Assembly (NCBI GenBank): GCA_002422865.1
Contig: DITN01000063.1
Span: 21,547-85,546, forward strand
Direction of reading: 5' to 3'
DNA: 64,000 nucleotides
DNA from: Bacteroidetes bacterium UBA6183
Lineage (GTDB): Bacteria; Bacteroidota; Bacteroidia; UKL13-3
A program made the position numbers and the translations under genes. Below, one piece after another: positions 55,638 to 64,000 of the stretch (positions within the stretch are counted from its first letter, which is position 1; each line of letters begins with the position of its first letter). The notes beneath the pieces were generated by a model that had not been told where the DNA came from, did not search any database, and saw only the letters and a program-made list of their open reading frames with translations.

Positions 55638-56690
55638 ATGAGCAACATAGTTGAATTATTAGGCGCAAATGCCGACAGCTTACTAAAGCACGAGTGTAAA
55701 ACAATTAGCAAAGAGCATATTCACGCTCCAAGCCCAACTTTTGTAAACGATATTTTCGGACAAAGTAACCGTAACCCTCAAGTATTACGTAGCTTACAAC
55801 AAATTTACAGCACCGGCCGTTTAGCAAATACCGGATATGTTTCAATTTTACCTGTAGATCAAGGTATTGAGCATAGCGGTGGAGCTTCATTTGCACCAAA
55901 TCCTCGTTATTTCGACCCTCAAAATATTGTAGAATTAGCTATTGAAGGCGGTTGTAATGCTGTGGCTTCAACATATGGTGTTTTAGCTTCTTGTTCACGC
56001 AAATACGCCCATAAAATTCCTTTTATTGTTAAAATTAATCACAACGAGTTTTTAAGCTACCCAAATAAATTCGACCAAATTATGTTTGGTTCGGTAGAGG
56101 AAGCTTGGAACTTAGGTGCTGTGGCTGTTGGTGCTACTATTTATTTTGGTAGTGATGAAAGCGCACGCCAAATACAAGAAGTTGCCGCTGCTTTTGAGCG
56201 TGCACACGAGTTGGGTATGGCTACCATTTTATGGTGCTACTTACGTAACAACTCATTTAAAAAAGATGGTGTTGATTACCACACTGCTGCCGATTTAACA
56301 GGCCAAGCCAATCACTTGGGTGTAACTATCCAAGCGGATATTATCAAACAAAAATTACCTACAGTTAACGGTGGTTATACTGCATTAAACTTCGGTAAAA
56401 CACACAATAAAGTGTACACAGAACTTTCATCAAACAACCCAATTGATTTGGCACGTTACCAAGTAGCAAATTGCTACATGGGTCGCCAAGGTTTAATTAA
56501 CTCGGGTGGAGAAAGTAAAGGAGCCAGCGATTTAGCTGAAGCAGTTACTACAGCAGTAATTAACAAACGTGCCGGAGGCCAAGGGTTAATTTCAGGTCGT
56601 AAAGCATTCCAAAAACCGGTTAACGAAGGTGTTGCGTTATTAAATGCAATTCAAGATGTATACCTTGATAAATCTATTACTTTAGCTTAA
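55638..56690 (+). CDS. fbaB: Class I fructose-bisphosphate aldolase, FbaB/DhnA family
   Basis: The 350-residue protein matches the DhnA-type class I aldolase: SILPVDQGIEHSGGASFAPN near residues 70-90, NAVASTYGVLASCSRKYAHK, PFIVKINHNEFLSYPN with the presumed Schiff-base Lys, GATIYFGSDESARQIQE, and INSGGESKGASDLAEAV near 295. It reversibly cleaves fructose-1,6-bisphosphate into glyceraldehyde-3-phosphate and dihydroxyacetone phosphate. A separate class II aldolase may exist elsewhere. It is followed by a terminator and then accD. Confidence 0.93.
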   Translation: MSNIVELLGANADSLLKHECKTISKEHIHAPSPTFVNDIFGQSNRNPQVLRSLQQIYSTGRLANTGYVSILPVDQGIEHSGGASFAPNPRYFDPQNIVELAIEGGCNAVASTYGVLASCSRKYAHKIPFIVKINHNEFLSYPNKFDQIMFGSVEEAWNLGAVAVGATIYFGSDESARQIQEVAAAFERAHELGMATILWCYLRNNSFKKDGVDYHTAADLTGQANHLGVTIQADIIKQKLPTVNGGYTALNFGKTHNKVYTELSSNNPIDLARYQVANCYMGRQGLINSGGESKGASDLAEAVTTAVINKRAGGQGLISGRKAFQKPVNEGVALLNAIQDVYLDKSITLA

Positions 56691-56705
56691 TTAAGTTAAT
56701 AAGTT

Positions 56706-56750
56706 ATTGGTTGGTTGGGTGATGTTTTTCGCTCAATCAACCAATTTTGT
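56706..56750 (+). terminator. Terminator after fbaB
   Basis: ATTGGTTGGTTG pairs with CAATCAACCAAT (one G-U pair) around a TTTTT-containing loop, followed by TTTGTTTTT. It ends within 40 bp of the accD ATG. Confidence 0.75.
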
Positions 56751-56788
56751 TTTTAACACAGAGGTTAAAATCTCAAATACTAAAAAAA

Positions 56789-57661
56789 ATGAGTTGGTTT
56801 AAACGTGTAAAAGAAGGTATTACAACCTCAACCGAAGATAAAAAAGCGGTACCTGATGGGTTGTGGCACAAGTGCCCAAGATGTAAAAAAGCCATTACCA
56901 CAGCCGAGCATGAGGCCAATCAGTTTGTTTGTCCCGGTTGTAATTACCACGATAAAATCGGTTCGAAAGAATATTTTGAACTGTTGTTTGATGACAGCAA
57001 ATACACCGAGTTGTTTGCCAATATTCATCCAACCGACCCTTTAGAGTTTAAAGATACCAAGGACTATAAATCGCGTTTGGCTGATAGCCAAAAGAAAAGT
57101 GGCATGACAGATGCCATGCGTGTTGGTACAGGTACTATTCATAGTTTTCCTATTGTTATTGCCTGCATGGACTTTAACTTTATTGGAGGAAGTATGGGTA
57201 GCGTGATGGGTGAAAAAATTGCACGTGCCATCGATTATGGTCGCGAAAATAAAATTCCAGTAATGGTCATTTCAAAATCGGGTGGTGCCCGCATGATGGA
57301 AGCTGCGTTTAGCTTAATGCAAATGGCTAAAACATCAGCAAAACTGGCCTTGTTGGCAAAGGATGGTATTCCTTATATTAGTTTATTAACCGATCCTACA
57401 ACAGGTGGAGTTACGGCATCTTTTGCAATGTTGGGCGATTTTAATATTGCCGAACCGGAAGCATTAATTGGATTTGCCGGTCCGCGTGTTATCCGCGAAA
57501 CTATTGGTAAAGATTTACCTAAAGGTTTCCAAAGTTCAGAGTTTTTATTAGAGCATGGTTTCGTTGATATGATTGTAAACCGTACCAACTTAAGAAATCA
57601 ATTGGGGCAATTACTTTCGTTGTTGGCTAATAAACCATTGGTTAAGTCGGAAGTAGCCTAA
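56789..57661 (+). CDS. accD: Acetyl-CoA carboxylase carboxyltransferase subunit beta
   Basis: I start at the ATG at 56789 (MSWFKRVKEGITTSTEDKKA), 290 residues; the 42-bp extension is not family-like. The zinc finger Cys29, Cys32, Cys48, Cys51 is present (KCPRC, VCPGC). The carboxyltransferase core has MDFNFIGGSMGSVMGEKIAR, MVISKSGGARMMEAAFSLMQ and LTDPTTGGVTASFAMLGD, and the end is ALIGFAGPRVIRETIG. It makes malonyl-CoA for fatty-acid synthesis together with AccA, which is not in the window. A terminator follows. Confidence 0.97.
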   Translation: MSWFKRVKEGITTSTEDKKAVPDGLWHKCPRCKKAITTAEHEANQFVCPGCNYHDKIGSKEYFELLFDDSKYTELFANIHPTDPLEFKDTKDYKSRLADSQKKSGMTDAMRVGTGTIHSFPIVIACMDFNFIGGSMGSVMGEKIARAIDYGRENKIPVMVISKSGGARMMEAAFSLMQMAKTSAKLALLAKDGIPYISLLTDPTTGGVTASFAMLGDFNIAEPEALIGFAGPRVIRETIGKDLPKGFQSSEFLLEHGFVDMIVNRTNLRNQLGQLLSLLANKPLVKSEVA

Positions 57662-57679
57662 TACTTATTTCCAATTTTC

Positions 57680-57714
57680 AAAAAGCAGTGCAACACAAGT
57701 TGTGCTGCTTTTTT
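57680..57714 (+). terminator. Terminator after accD
   Basis: AAAAAGCAG and CTGCTTTTT form a stem whose inner part (TGCAAC/GTTGTG) pairs with two wobbles around a four-base loop. TTTTTTGG follows. Confidence 0.85.
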
Positions 57715-57730
57715 GGTTTAAGTTAGAATA

Positions 57731-57761
57731 TTTGCTAGTTTCAATAAATTGCATAGCTTTG
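57731..57761 (+). promoter_or_regulatory. Promoter of rpsO
   Basis: TTTG at 57731-57734 and TAGCTTTG at 57754-57761, 19 bp apart, match the Bacteroidota -33/-7 consensus. The rpsO ATG at 57796 is 34 bp after the -7 element. Confidence 0.8.
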
Positions 57762-57795
57762 CGGCTCATTTTATTAAACAATAAAACTATAAATT

Positions 57796-58071
57796 ATGTA
57801 TTTGACCACAGACACGAAGCAATCAATCTTCGAAAAGTACGGTAAAGCCAAGTCTAAAACAGACACAGGTTCAGCTGAGAGTCAGATCGCATTATTTACT
57901 CACCGTATTAATCACATTACGGGCCACTTAAAGCAAAATAAAAAAGATTATTCTGCTGAGTTAAGCCTTGTGAAATTGGTAGGTAAAAGACGCGCTCTAT
58001 TAGACTATCTTGTTAAAAATGATATCTTCCGTTACAGGGCGATTATTAAAGAATTAGAAATCCGTAAATAA
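57796..58071 (+). CDS. rpsO: 30S ribosomal protein S15
   Basis: The 91-residue protein has the S15 signature: TDTGSAESQIALFTHRINHI, then TGHLKQNKKDYSAELSLVKL and GKRRALLDYLVKNDIFRY. It binds 16S rRNA helices 20-22 early in 30S assembly. The rpsO-pnp order is conserved in many bacteria. A hairpin terminator lies between the two genes. Confidence 0.98.
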   Translation: MYLTTDTKQSIFEKYGKAKSKTDTGSAESQIALFTHRINHITGHLKQNKKDYSAELSLVKLVGKRRALLDYLVKNDIFRYRAIIKELEIRK

Positions 58072-58140
58072 TGTTCAGTTATTTTGGATTAGCGATACAC
58101 CTTCCGGCATCTATGTCGGTTTGCATATCGTAAATTTCAT

Positions 58141-58182
58141 AAAAGCAGGGGCCAACAAAAGCCTCTGCTTTTGTGTTTTATT
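58141..58182 (+). terminator. Terminator or attenuator between rpsO and pnp
   Basis: AAAAGCAGGGGC (58141-58152) pairs with GCCTCTGCTTTT (58161-58172) with one G-U pair, and GTGTTTTATT follows. Read-through or a separate promoter would be needed for pnp. A small CAGGG/CCCTG hairpin at 58265-58280 lies just before the pnp ATG. Confidence 0.8.
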
Positions 58183-58294
58183 GTAGTTATAATAAGATGA
58201 AAATATAAACCTGAGTGTAGGTTTACACAGAGCTAAAAAGAAACTTAAACAAAATAAACCTTGCAGGGAATAGGCCCTGTAAAAAATTAGAAAA

Positions 58295-60472
58295 ATGAGT
58301 AAAGCAACAACAAAAACGCTTGAAATAGGTGGTAAAACCATTTCAATCGAAACAGGCCGCTTAGCACGTCAGGCTGACGGTGCTGTGGTAGTAAAAATGG
58401 GCGACACGATGATTCTTGCAACAGCAGTATCAGCACGTGAAGCTAAAGAAGACGTGGATTTTATGCCACTAACGGTAGATTACCAAGAGAAGTTTGCTGC
58501 TGTAGGCCGCATTCCGGGTAGTTTCCACAAACGCGAAGCAAAATTAAGCGATTACGAAGTATTGGTTAGCCGTATTGTTGACCGTGCATTACGTCCGCTT
58601 TTTCCTGAAAATTACCATGCTGATACGCAGGTAATGTTACAATTAATTTCATCAGACAAAAACTTAAACCCTGATTGCTTAGTAGGTTTAGCTGCTTCGG
58701 CTGCTTTAATGGTAAGTGATATTCCATTTAACGGTCCAATTTCTGAAGTACGCATAGCACGTATAAATGGTGAGTTTGTGTTAAACCCTTACATCGACCA
58801 GTTGGCTAGCGCTGATATGGACTTAATAGTAGCCGGTACAGAGCACGATTTAAATATGGTGGAAGGTGAGTGCAGCGAGGTAAGTGAAATAGACATGTTA
58901 GCTGCTTTAAAAATTGCACACGAAGCTATTAAACTTCAATGTAAAGCTCAGTGGGATTTATGTGACATGTTAGGTGGTCGCAAGCCTGCTCGTGCATACA
59001 ACCACGAGCGTAGTGATGATGCGTTGGCTGCACATATTCGTGAGTTTGCTTACGATAAAATTATGGCTATTGCCAAAGGCGCGCTAGGTAAAAACGAGCG
59101 TAGTGAAGCATTTAAAGCTATTCGTAAAGAATACATCAACCAGTTTTATCCGGAAGGCAGCGAAACTGCTCACGATAAATTTTTATTGAACAAATACTTC
59201 CACGATGTGGAGTATGATGCTGTTCGCGCCATGATTTTAAACGATAAAACGCGTTTAGATGGCCGTAAGTTAGATGAAGTTCGCCCTATTTGGAGTGAAG
59301 TAGGTTATTTACCTGCAGCACACGGTAGTGCTGTATTTACACGTGGTGAAACACAATCGTTAACCACCGTAACTTTAGGTACTAAATTAGATGAGCAATT
59401 ATTAGATGCACCAATGAATGCAGGTTATGCTAAATTCTTGTTGCATTATAACTTCCCTTCGTTTTCAACCGGTGAGGTAAAGCCTAACCGTGGTCCGGGA
59501 CGTAGAGAGATTGGTCATGGTAACCTTGCATTACGTGGTTTAAAACGCATCTTACCACCGTTAACCGAAAGTCCTTATACCATTCGTATTGTAAGTGATA
59601 TTTTAGAATCTAATGGTTCATCATCAATGGCCACAGTTTGTGCCGGTTCGTTAGCATTAATGGATGCAGGTATTAAAATTAGCGGAGCTGTTAGTGGTGT
59701 GGCTATGGGTTTAATTAGCGATGAAACTACTGGGAAATACGCAATTTTAACAGATATCTTGGGTGATGAAGATCACTTAGGCGATATGGACTTCAAAGTA
59801 GTGGGTACTGCCAAAGGTATTACTGCTTGCCAAATGGATATTAAAATCAATGGTTTGAAATGGGAGATGGTTGAGGAAGCTTTAAAACAAGCTAATGCAG
59901 GCCGTTTGCACATCATGAACGAGATGAATAAAACCATCAGCAAACCTAATGAAGATTACAAACCACATGCTCCACGTATCGAAACCATTATTATTGATAA
60001 AGATTTTATTGGTGCAGTAATTGGTCCGGGTGGTAAGGTAATTCAAGGCATACAAAAAGATACCGGTGCTACTATTTCTATTACAGAAGTTGGTAATACT
60101 GGTGTTGTTGAAGTAGCGGCTACCAATGGTGATAGCATGCGTAGAGCAGTTGACATCATTAAAGGTATTACTGCAGTTCCTGTAGTGGGTGAAGAATACG
60201 TTGGTAAAGTTAAAACCATCGTTGATTTCGGTGCTTTTGTTGAATATCTACCTGGTAAAGATGGTTTATTACACATTAGTGAAGTGAGTTGGAATCGTTT
60301 ACCAAGTATGGAAGGTGTGTTACAAGTAGGCGAAGAAATAAAAGTAAAGTTGATAGAAATCGATAAGAAAACCGGTAAGGTTAAATTATCACATAAAGTT
60401 TTATTACCTCGTCCTCCTCGTCCTGAAAACAAACCAGAAGGCGCAGCACCAAGTGCAGAAAATAACGCTTAA
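58295..60472 (+). CDS. pnp: Polyribonucleotide nucleotidyltransferase (PNPase)
   Basis: The 725-residue protein has two RNase PH domains. The first includes MILATAVSAREAKEDVDFMP and GRIPGSFHKREAK; the second includes RLDGRKLDEVRPIWSEVG, FTRGETQSLTTVTLGTKLDE and ILGDEDHLGDMDFKVVGTAK. The KH domain is at about 560-615 (IIIDKDFIGAVIGPGGKVIQ) and the S1 domain at about 630-705 (GKVKTIVDFGAFVEYLPGKD). It degrades RNA from the 3' end by phosphorolysis. A short Pro/Ala-rich tail ends the protein. The stop is 21 bp before a strong palindromic terminator. Confidence 0.98.
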   Translation: MSKATTKTLEIGGKTISIETGRLARQADGAVVVKMGDTMILATAVSAREAKEDVDFMPLTVDYQEKFAAVGRIPGSFHKREAKLSDYEVLVSRIVDRALRPLFPENYHADTQVMLQLISSDKNLNPDCLVGLAASAALMVSDIPFNGPISEVRIARINGEFVLNPYIDQLASADMDLIVAGTEHDLNMVEGECSEVSEIDMLAALKIAHEAIKLQCKAQWDLCDMLGGRKPARAYNHERSDDALAAHIREFAYDKIMAIAKGALGKNERSEAFKAIRKEYINQFYPEGSETAHDKFLLNKYFHDVEYDAVRAMILNDKTRLDGRKLDEVRPIWSEVGYLPAAHGSAVFTRGETQSLTTVTLGTKLDEQLLDAPMNAGYAKFLLHYNFPSFSTGEVKPNRGPGRREIGHGNLALRGLKRILPPLTESPYTIRIVSDILESNGSSSMATVCAGSLALMDAGIKISGAVSGVAMGLISDETTGKYAILTDILGDEDHLGDMDFKVVGTAKGITACQMDIKINGLKWEMVEEALKQANAGRLHIMNEMNKTISKPNEDYKPHAPRIETIIIDKDFIGAVIGPGGKVIQGIQKDTGATISITEVGNTGVVEVAATNGDSMRRAVDIIKGITAVPVVGEEYVGKVKTIVDFGAFVEYLPGKDGLLHISEVSWNRLPSMEGVLQVGEEIKVKLIEIDKKTGKVKLSHKVLLPRPPRPENKPEGAAPSAENNA

Positions 60473-60492
60473 TTAATATAGGTTATATTACA

Positions 60493-60520
60493 AAATAGGC
60501 CACCCTAGGGTGGCCTATTT
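60493..60520. terminator. Bidirectional palindromic terminator
   Basis: AAATAGGCCACCCT and its exact complement AGGGTGGCCTATTT form a perfect 28-bp palindrome with A and T ends. It lies between the convergent stops of pnp (60472) and the IPT/T9SS protein (60542) and would serve both strands. Confidence 0.9.
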
Positions 60521-60541
60521 GCGTTAATAAAAGTGCTTGTT

Positions 60542-62716
60542 TTATTGCTTCACAATCTTCACTGTACTTGTTTGTCCTTGCGAAGTAATACGCAGTAAAT
60601 ACAAAGCTGGGCTTAATGTTTTCACATCAATATTAAACTCGTTAGTTGCGTTATTGCATGTAGTGGTTATCAAAACTTTTCCGTTTAAGTCCATCAACTC
60701 AAAACTAGCGTTGTTTAATGTTTTATCCGATTCAATCATAATTTCGGAACTAACCGGATTAGGGAAAATAGAGTAAGACTGCGTTACGTATTCTTTAGTA
60801 CCTGAGTTTTTGATGTAAGTAAAACCATTTAACAAAGCAGTGCCTCCTGGAGTTGTTACACTTACATTTCCGGTTGCCCCACTATCAACAGTAGCAGTTA
60901 TAACGTATGCGGAAACCACATTAAAATTTTTAGCATTTACCCCACCAAATAATACAGCACTAGCATTGTTAAAATTAATACCATTGATGGTAATTAGAGT
61001 TCCATTGCTTCCTTTTTGTGGAGTAAAGGATGTGATAACCGGTGATGGTATTTGTGGTTGGAGGTATATAAATCCATTGGATGATGCAATGCCTTTTGGA
61101 GTGGATACTACAATTACACCTGAAGCTCCTGAATCAACAACAGCTCTAATAATTTGTGGTGATATTACAATGTAACTTTTGGCGTTAACTTGGCCAAAGC
61201 TAACAGATGTAGTATTCGAAAAATAATTTCCTGTAATCGTAATGGTATCACCTTTTTTCCCTTCCATTGGGCTAAATGAGTTTATGTAAGGAGCATGGTT
61301 TGGCAACACATGAACATTAAAAGCTAAATTAGTACGCCCTACTTCCGGACAAAAATTATCGCGGGCCGAAACCTTGAAATAGTATGGTTTATCACTGGTA
61401 TCGCGGTCTTCTGTTTTCCAGCTAAACAACCATGAATCTTCAACAGGTCGCAGATGAATAGAGTCAACCGTGTAGGTTGGTTTAATTATTATTTTATTAG
61501 CACTTAAAATAGTTTCGCCCCAATTTATATAGGTTGTATCATGTCGCGGTGTTACCGGATATGCATCAATGTCTTTTGCTGTAACAATAAAACCAATAGA
61601 ATCTCCTGCATATACATTATAGTTTGTAATTGGTTTATTGTTTGCATTTGAAGGTATGGTGACAAGCTTCGGCAAATTATTGGCTTGACAGTTGTAAGTA
61701 TATAACTGCATGTCGCGTTGAGTTATGCCTAAAAGTACCCTGTTACCGCTATTGTCGTAATACCATTGTTTTACAATCAAATTAAGGTTGCCAGTTATAA
61801 AACCTGTTGTGTTGTTCAATGGTCTAAAACGAATATCTCCTGTCATAGAATCAATTAAAATATATGGTCCGTTGGTAATCGGATAATCAGCGTGCGGTGA
61901 TTGGGTGGTGTCTAAAGGAAATGGGTAACGCGCATTGCCTGGTGATTGGTAATTTACCGGGTTTCCTCCAGACTGATTTGAAGGCGCAATTTCATAGGTT
62001 AAAAGATCTCCGTCAGGGTCAACTGCATCCATGTTCAAAACGTATTCTTGTCCCGAACAAAATTTCACCATTGGTTCATTTTTTAGTATTGGCGAGCTGT
62101 TGTTTAACGCGCTTGTTGTACTTTTAAAAATATCTAAAGTTGCGCCAATTCTAAAGTCTTGACCCGATGAGCCTGCTAGGTTCCAAATACCCGCATTACG
62201 ACAACAAATTGTCCAATATACATCCCAGTAATTACAGTTGGTATTGTTTAGTGATGGCAAGTTTAAATTTAAAATACCCTCGAAAATATACTTCTCTACT
62301 GAAGGAGTAATCAAACCGGGTGTTACTTGGCCAAGGTTATTACAACCATTTTTAGCAACACTTCCGCATATTTCAACATTGCCTTTGTTAACGTCTTCAA
62401 CTTTAACTAAATTCATAGAGACGTTAAATGCACTTGGAGTTGCTGTGCATCCGTTAGGATTAAGCGTAGTATTAGGGCGGGCAGTCAAAGTTTGTGTGCA
62501 TGCCATACTACTGCATAATGTAGCACCAGTGCAATCCCTGTAAAAGGTTAAGCGCATTTTCCATGTGCGTGGACCTATGCACTCGTATTCAACAGCTCCT
62601 CCCATAATGTGAGATGCATGGGATGTAGTTGAGAACAGCATTAATACCAACAGAGATAATAGGTAGAAATATTTTGGGTTGAAATTCAATTGTTTCAGTT
62701 TGGTTAGGCTAATCAT
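60542..62716 (-). CDS. Secreted protein with two IPT/TIG domains and T9SS sorting domain
   Basis: The 724-residue protein starts at ATG 62714-62716 with a signal peptide (FYLLSLLVLMLFSTTSHA). It then has the SHIMGGAVEYECIGPRTWKM and RLTFYRDCTGATLC segment common to large Bacteroidota surface proteins, with several Cys residues. Two IPT/TIG modules follow at about 470-550 and 555-635 (PYINSFSPMEGKKGDTITIT and PVITSFTPQKGSNGTLITIN). The T9SS sorting domain is at about 645-724 (SYSIFPNPVSSEIMIESD). It is probably surface-anchored and exported through SprA. It is convergent with pnp. Confidence 0.88.
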   Translation of the reverse strand: MISLTKLKQLNFNPKYFYLLSLLVLMLFSTTSHASHIMGGAVEYECIGPRTWKMRLTFYRDCTGATLCSSMACTQTLTARPNTTLNPNGCTATPSAFNVSMNLVKVEDVNKGNVEICGSVAKNGCNNLGQVTPGLITPSVEKYIFEGILNLNLPSLNNTNCNYWDVYWTICCRNAGIWNLAGSSGQDFRIGATLDIFKSTTSALNNSSPILKNEPMVKFCSGQEYVLNMDAVDPDGDLLTYEIAPSNQSGGNPVNYQSPGNARYPFPLDTTQSPHADYPITNGPYILIDSMTGDIRFRPLNNTTGFITGNLNLIVKQWYYDNSGNRVLLGITQRDMQLYTYNCQANNLPKLVTIPSNANNKPITNYNVYAGDSIGFIVTAKDIDAYPVTPRHDTTYINWGETILSANKIIIKPTYTVDSIHLRPVEDSWLFSWKTEDRDTSDKPYYFKVSARDNFCPEVGRTNLAFNVHVLPNHAPYINSFSPMEGKKGDTITITGNYFSNTTSVSFGQVNAKSYIVISPQIIRAVVDSGASGVIVVSTPKGIASSNGFIYLQPQIPSPVITSFTPQKGSNGTLITINGINFNNASAVLFGGVNAKNFNVVSAYVITATVDSGATGNVSVTTPGGTALLNGFTYIKNSGTKEYVTQSYSIFPNPVSSEIMIESDKTLNNASFELMDLNGKVLITTTCNNATNEFNIDVKTLSPALYLLRITSQGQTSTVKIVKQ

Positions 62717-63023
62717 AAGGTTTAAAGTTGTTAATGTTTCGTGAATTTAAGGAATAATATCAATCTGTCAATAGCAGCAATGTTTTTAACCACAACAAAT
62801 TGTTTTCTTTTGCACCTTTCAATCAAGTCAATCATTTTTTATCTTTAGTTGCATAAATTTAATTCCAATAAAATAATTGTACAACCCCAACAACATCAGC
62901 ACATAACTTAAGTGGTTCATGCCAAATCATTATCATCTATAATATATGATTAAATTTTGGTTTGATTTTTAGTTGTAAAAGTTAACTTTGCGGCACTTAA
63001 AAATAAGCTAAATATTCGTAACT
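62717..63023. other. Intergenic region, 307 bp, with atpD promoter
   Basis: Divergent spacer between the IPT/T9SS gene and atpD, AT-rich, without a gene. It holds the atpD promoter listed separately. Confidence 0.6.
62961..62990 (+). promoter_or_regulatory. Promoter of atpD
   Basis: TTTG at 62961-62964 and TAACTTTG at 62983-62990, 18 bp apart, match the Bacteroidota consensus. The atpD ATG is at 63024. Confidence 0.8.
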
Positions 63024-64000
63024 ATGTCAAAATCAGGAGTAGTAGCTCAGGTAATTGGTCCGGTAGTGGACGTTAGATTCCCTGATAACAGCGAAAAATT
63101 ACCTAAGATACTTGATGCATTGGTGATTACCAAAGCTGATGGAACTAGAGTAGTATTAGAGTGCCAACGCCACTTGGGCGAGAACATGATCAGAACCATC
63201 GCAATGGAGGCAACTGATGGTTTAGTGCGCGGTATGGAGGTTGTTCCTACCAGTGCGCCAATTGCAATGCCTATAGGTGATGATATTCGTGGTCGTTTGT
63301 TTAATGTGGTAGGTGAGCCTATTGATGGTATGAAAAGTGTACCTACAGAAGGTGGTCGCTCTATTCACCGCAATGCTCCTCGTTTCGAAGATTTATCAAC
63401 TAGTGCTGAACCACTTTATACAGGTATCAAAGTAATTGACTTAATTGAGCCATACGCAAAAGGTGGTAAAATTGGTTTGTTTGGTGGTGCGGGTGTAGGT
63501 AAAACCGTTTTGATTCAAGAGTTAATCAATAACATCGCGAAAGCTTACGATGGTTTCTCTGTATTTGCCGGTGTTGGTGAACGTACTCGTGAAGGTAACG
63601 ATTTGTTGCGTGAGATGATTGAGTCAGGTATTGTAAAATACGGTGATGATTTCACACACGGTATGGAAGAAGGCGGATGGCCTTTAGATAAAGTTGATTA
63701 TTCAAAATTAAAAGAGTCGAAAGCAACCTTTGTGTTCGGGCAGATGAACGAACCTCCGGGAGCTCGTGCTCGTGTAGCGTTATCGGGTTTAACTATTGCT
63801 GAGTATTTCCGTGATGGTGATGAAAAATCTGGTGGACGTGATATCTTATTTTTCGTTGATAACATCTTCCGTTTTACCCAAGCGGGTTCTGAAGTATCTG
63901 CCTTATTAGGTCGTATGCCTTCAGCGGTAGGTTACCAGCCAACACTGGCGGAGGAAATGGGCCGCCTGCAGGAGCGTATTACCTCCACCAAGGTCGGTTC
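63024..64000 (+). CDS. atpD: ATP synthase F1 subunit beta, 3' part outside the window
   Basis: An open frame from ATG 63024 runs off the right edge, giving 325 residues. It has IGPVVDVRFPDNSEKLPKIL, P-loop GLFGGAGVGKT (Gly-rich core at 154-161), VGERTREGNDLLREMIESG and ILFFVDNIFRFTQAGSEVSA. A Bacteroidota-type insertion of about 27 residues (FTHGMEEGGWPLDKVDYSKL) follows the GERTREGNDL region. It is the catalytic subunit of F1-ATPase. The start has a consensus promoter. Confidence 0.97.
   Translation, partial: MSKSGVVAQVIGPVVDVRFPDNSEKLPKILDALVITKADGTRVVLECQRHLGENMIRTIAMEATDGLVRGMEVVPTSAPIAMPIGDDIRGRLFNVVGEPIDGMKSVPTEGGRSIHRNAPRFEDLSTSAEPLYTGIKVIDLIEPYAKGGKIGLFGGAGVGKTVLIQELINNIAKAYDGFSVFAGVGERTREGNDLLREMIESGIVKYGDDFTHGMEEGGWPLDKVDYSKLKESKATFVFGQMNEPPGARARVALSGLTIAEYFRDGDEKSGGRDILFFVDNIFRFTQAGSEVSALLGRMPSAVGYQPTLAEEMGRLQERITSTKVG

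Overview
The window is chromosomal DNA of a T9SS-bearing member of the Bacteroidota, AT-rich and gene-dense. The evidence is SprA, several secreted proteins with C-terminal T9SS sorting domains, a CarboxypepD_reg/TonB-dependent receptor, a two-component regulator-propeller histidine kinase, LytTR/His_kinase pairs, the Bacteroidota-type insertion in the ATP synthase beta subunit, and promoters of the TTTG-N19-TAnnTTTG type. I cannot place it below phylum with confidence; gene style fits a Chitinophagales/Sphingobacteriales/Flavobacteriales-like organism.

Layout. 1-1521: 5' part of a secreted beta-helix protein (minus strand, continues off the left edge). 1639-5290: overlapping response regulator and propeller-type sensor kinase. 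5600-12405: small secreted protein followed by a 2115-residue modular T9SS cargo protein. 12485-15305: DUF2200, a small secreted protein, a fatty-acid desaturase and a membrane protein. 15625-23237: hutU, a secreted beta-lactamase-fold hydrolase divergent from a LytS/LytTR pair, then a PLP enzyme and a LysM glucosaminidase. 23629-26859: a retron (reverse transcriptase, upstream msr-msd-like RNA region with a1/a2 inverted repeats) in line with a DnaB-like helicase paralog and a 163-residue protein of unknown function. 27394-29400: a translationally coupled TM2/DUF2752/DUF4870/M48 cassette. 29591-33987: a lipoprotein and a complete His-Xaa-Ser RiPP-type system (hxsA, hxsD, hxsB, hxsC). 34177-35167: an overlapping pair with a HEPN-like second protein. 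36422-39089: dsbD and gmhA. 39348-44141: a secreted esterase-fold protein and a TonB-dependent receptor. 44376-54574: MBL hydrolase, MORN protein, ruvA, sprA and an unknown secreted protein. 55168-64000: GNAT, fbaB, accD, rpsO, pnp, a T9SS/IPT protein and the start of atpD.

How it fits together. The housekeeping core lies in 36-39 kb and 44-64 kb. SprA forms the outer-membrane channel through which the T9SS-tagged proteins of this window would be exported. The 23.2-36.4 kb stretch reads as an accessory island: it holds the retron, the RiPP-type system and the HEPN-like pair, and its edges carry GC-rich palindromic intergenic repeats in BIME-like inverted arrangements. A 13-bp core of one repeat type also occurs in the putative msd hairpin of the retron.

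The best candidate for an undescribed system is the retron with an intact DnaB-family helicase and a 163-residue partner (23629-26859). I do not recall that helicase among published retron effectors, but I could not search. No tRNA, rRNA, CRISPR array or transposase was found.
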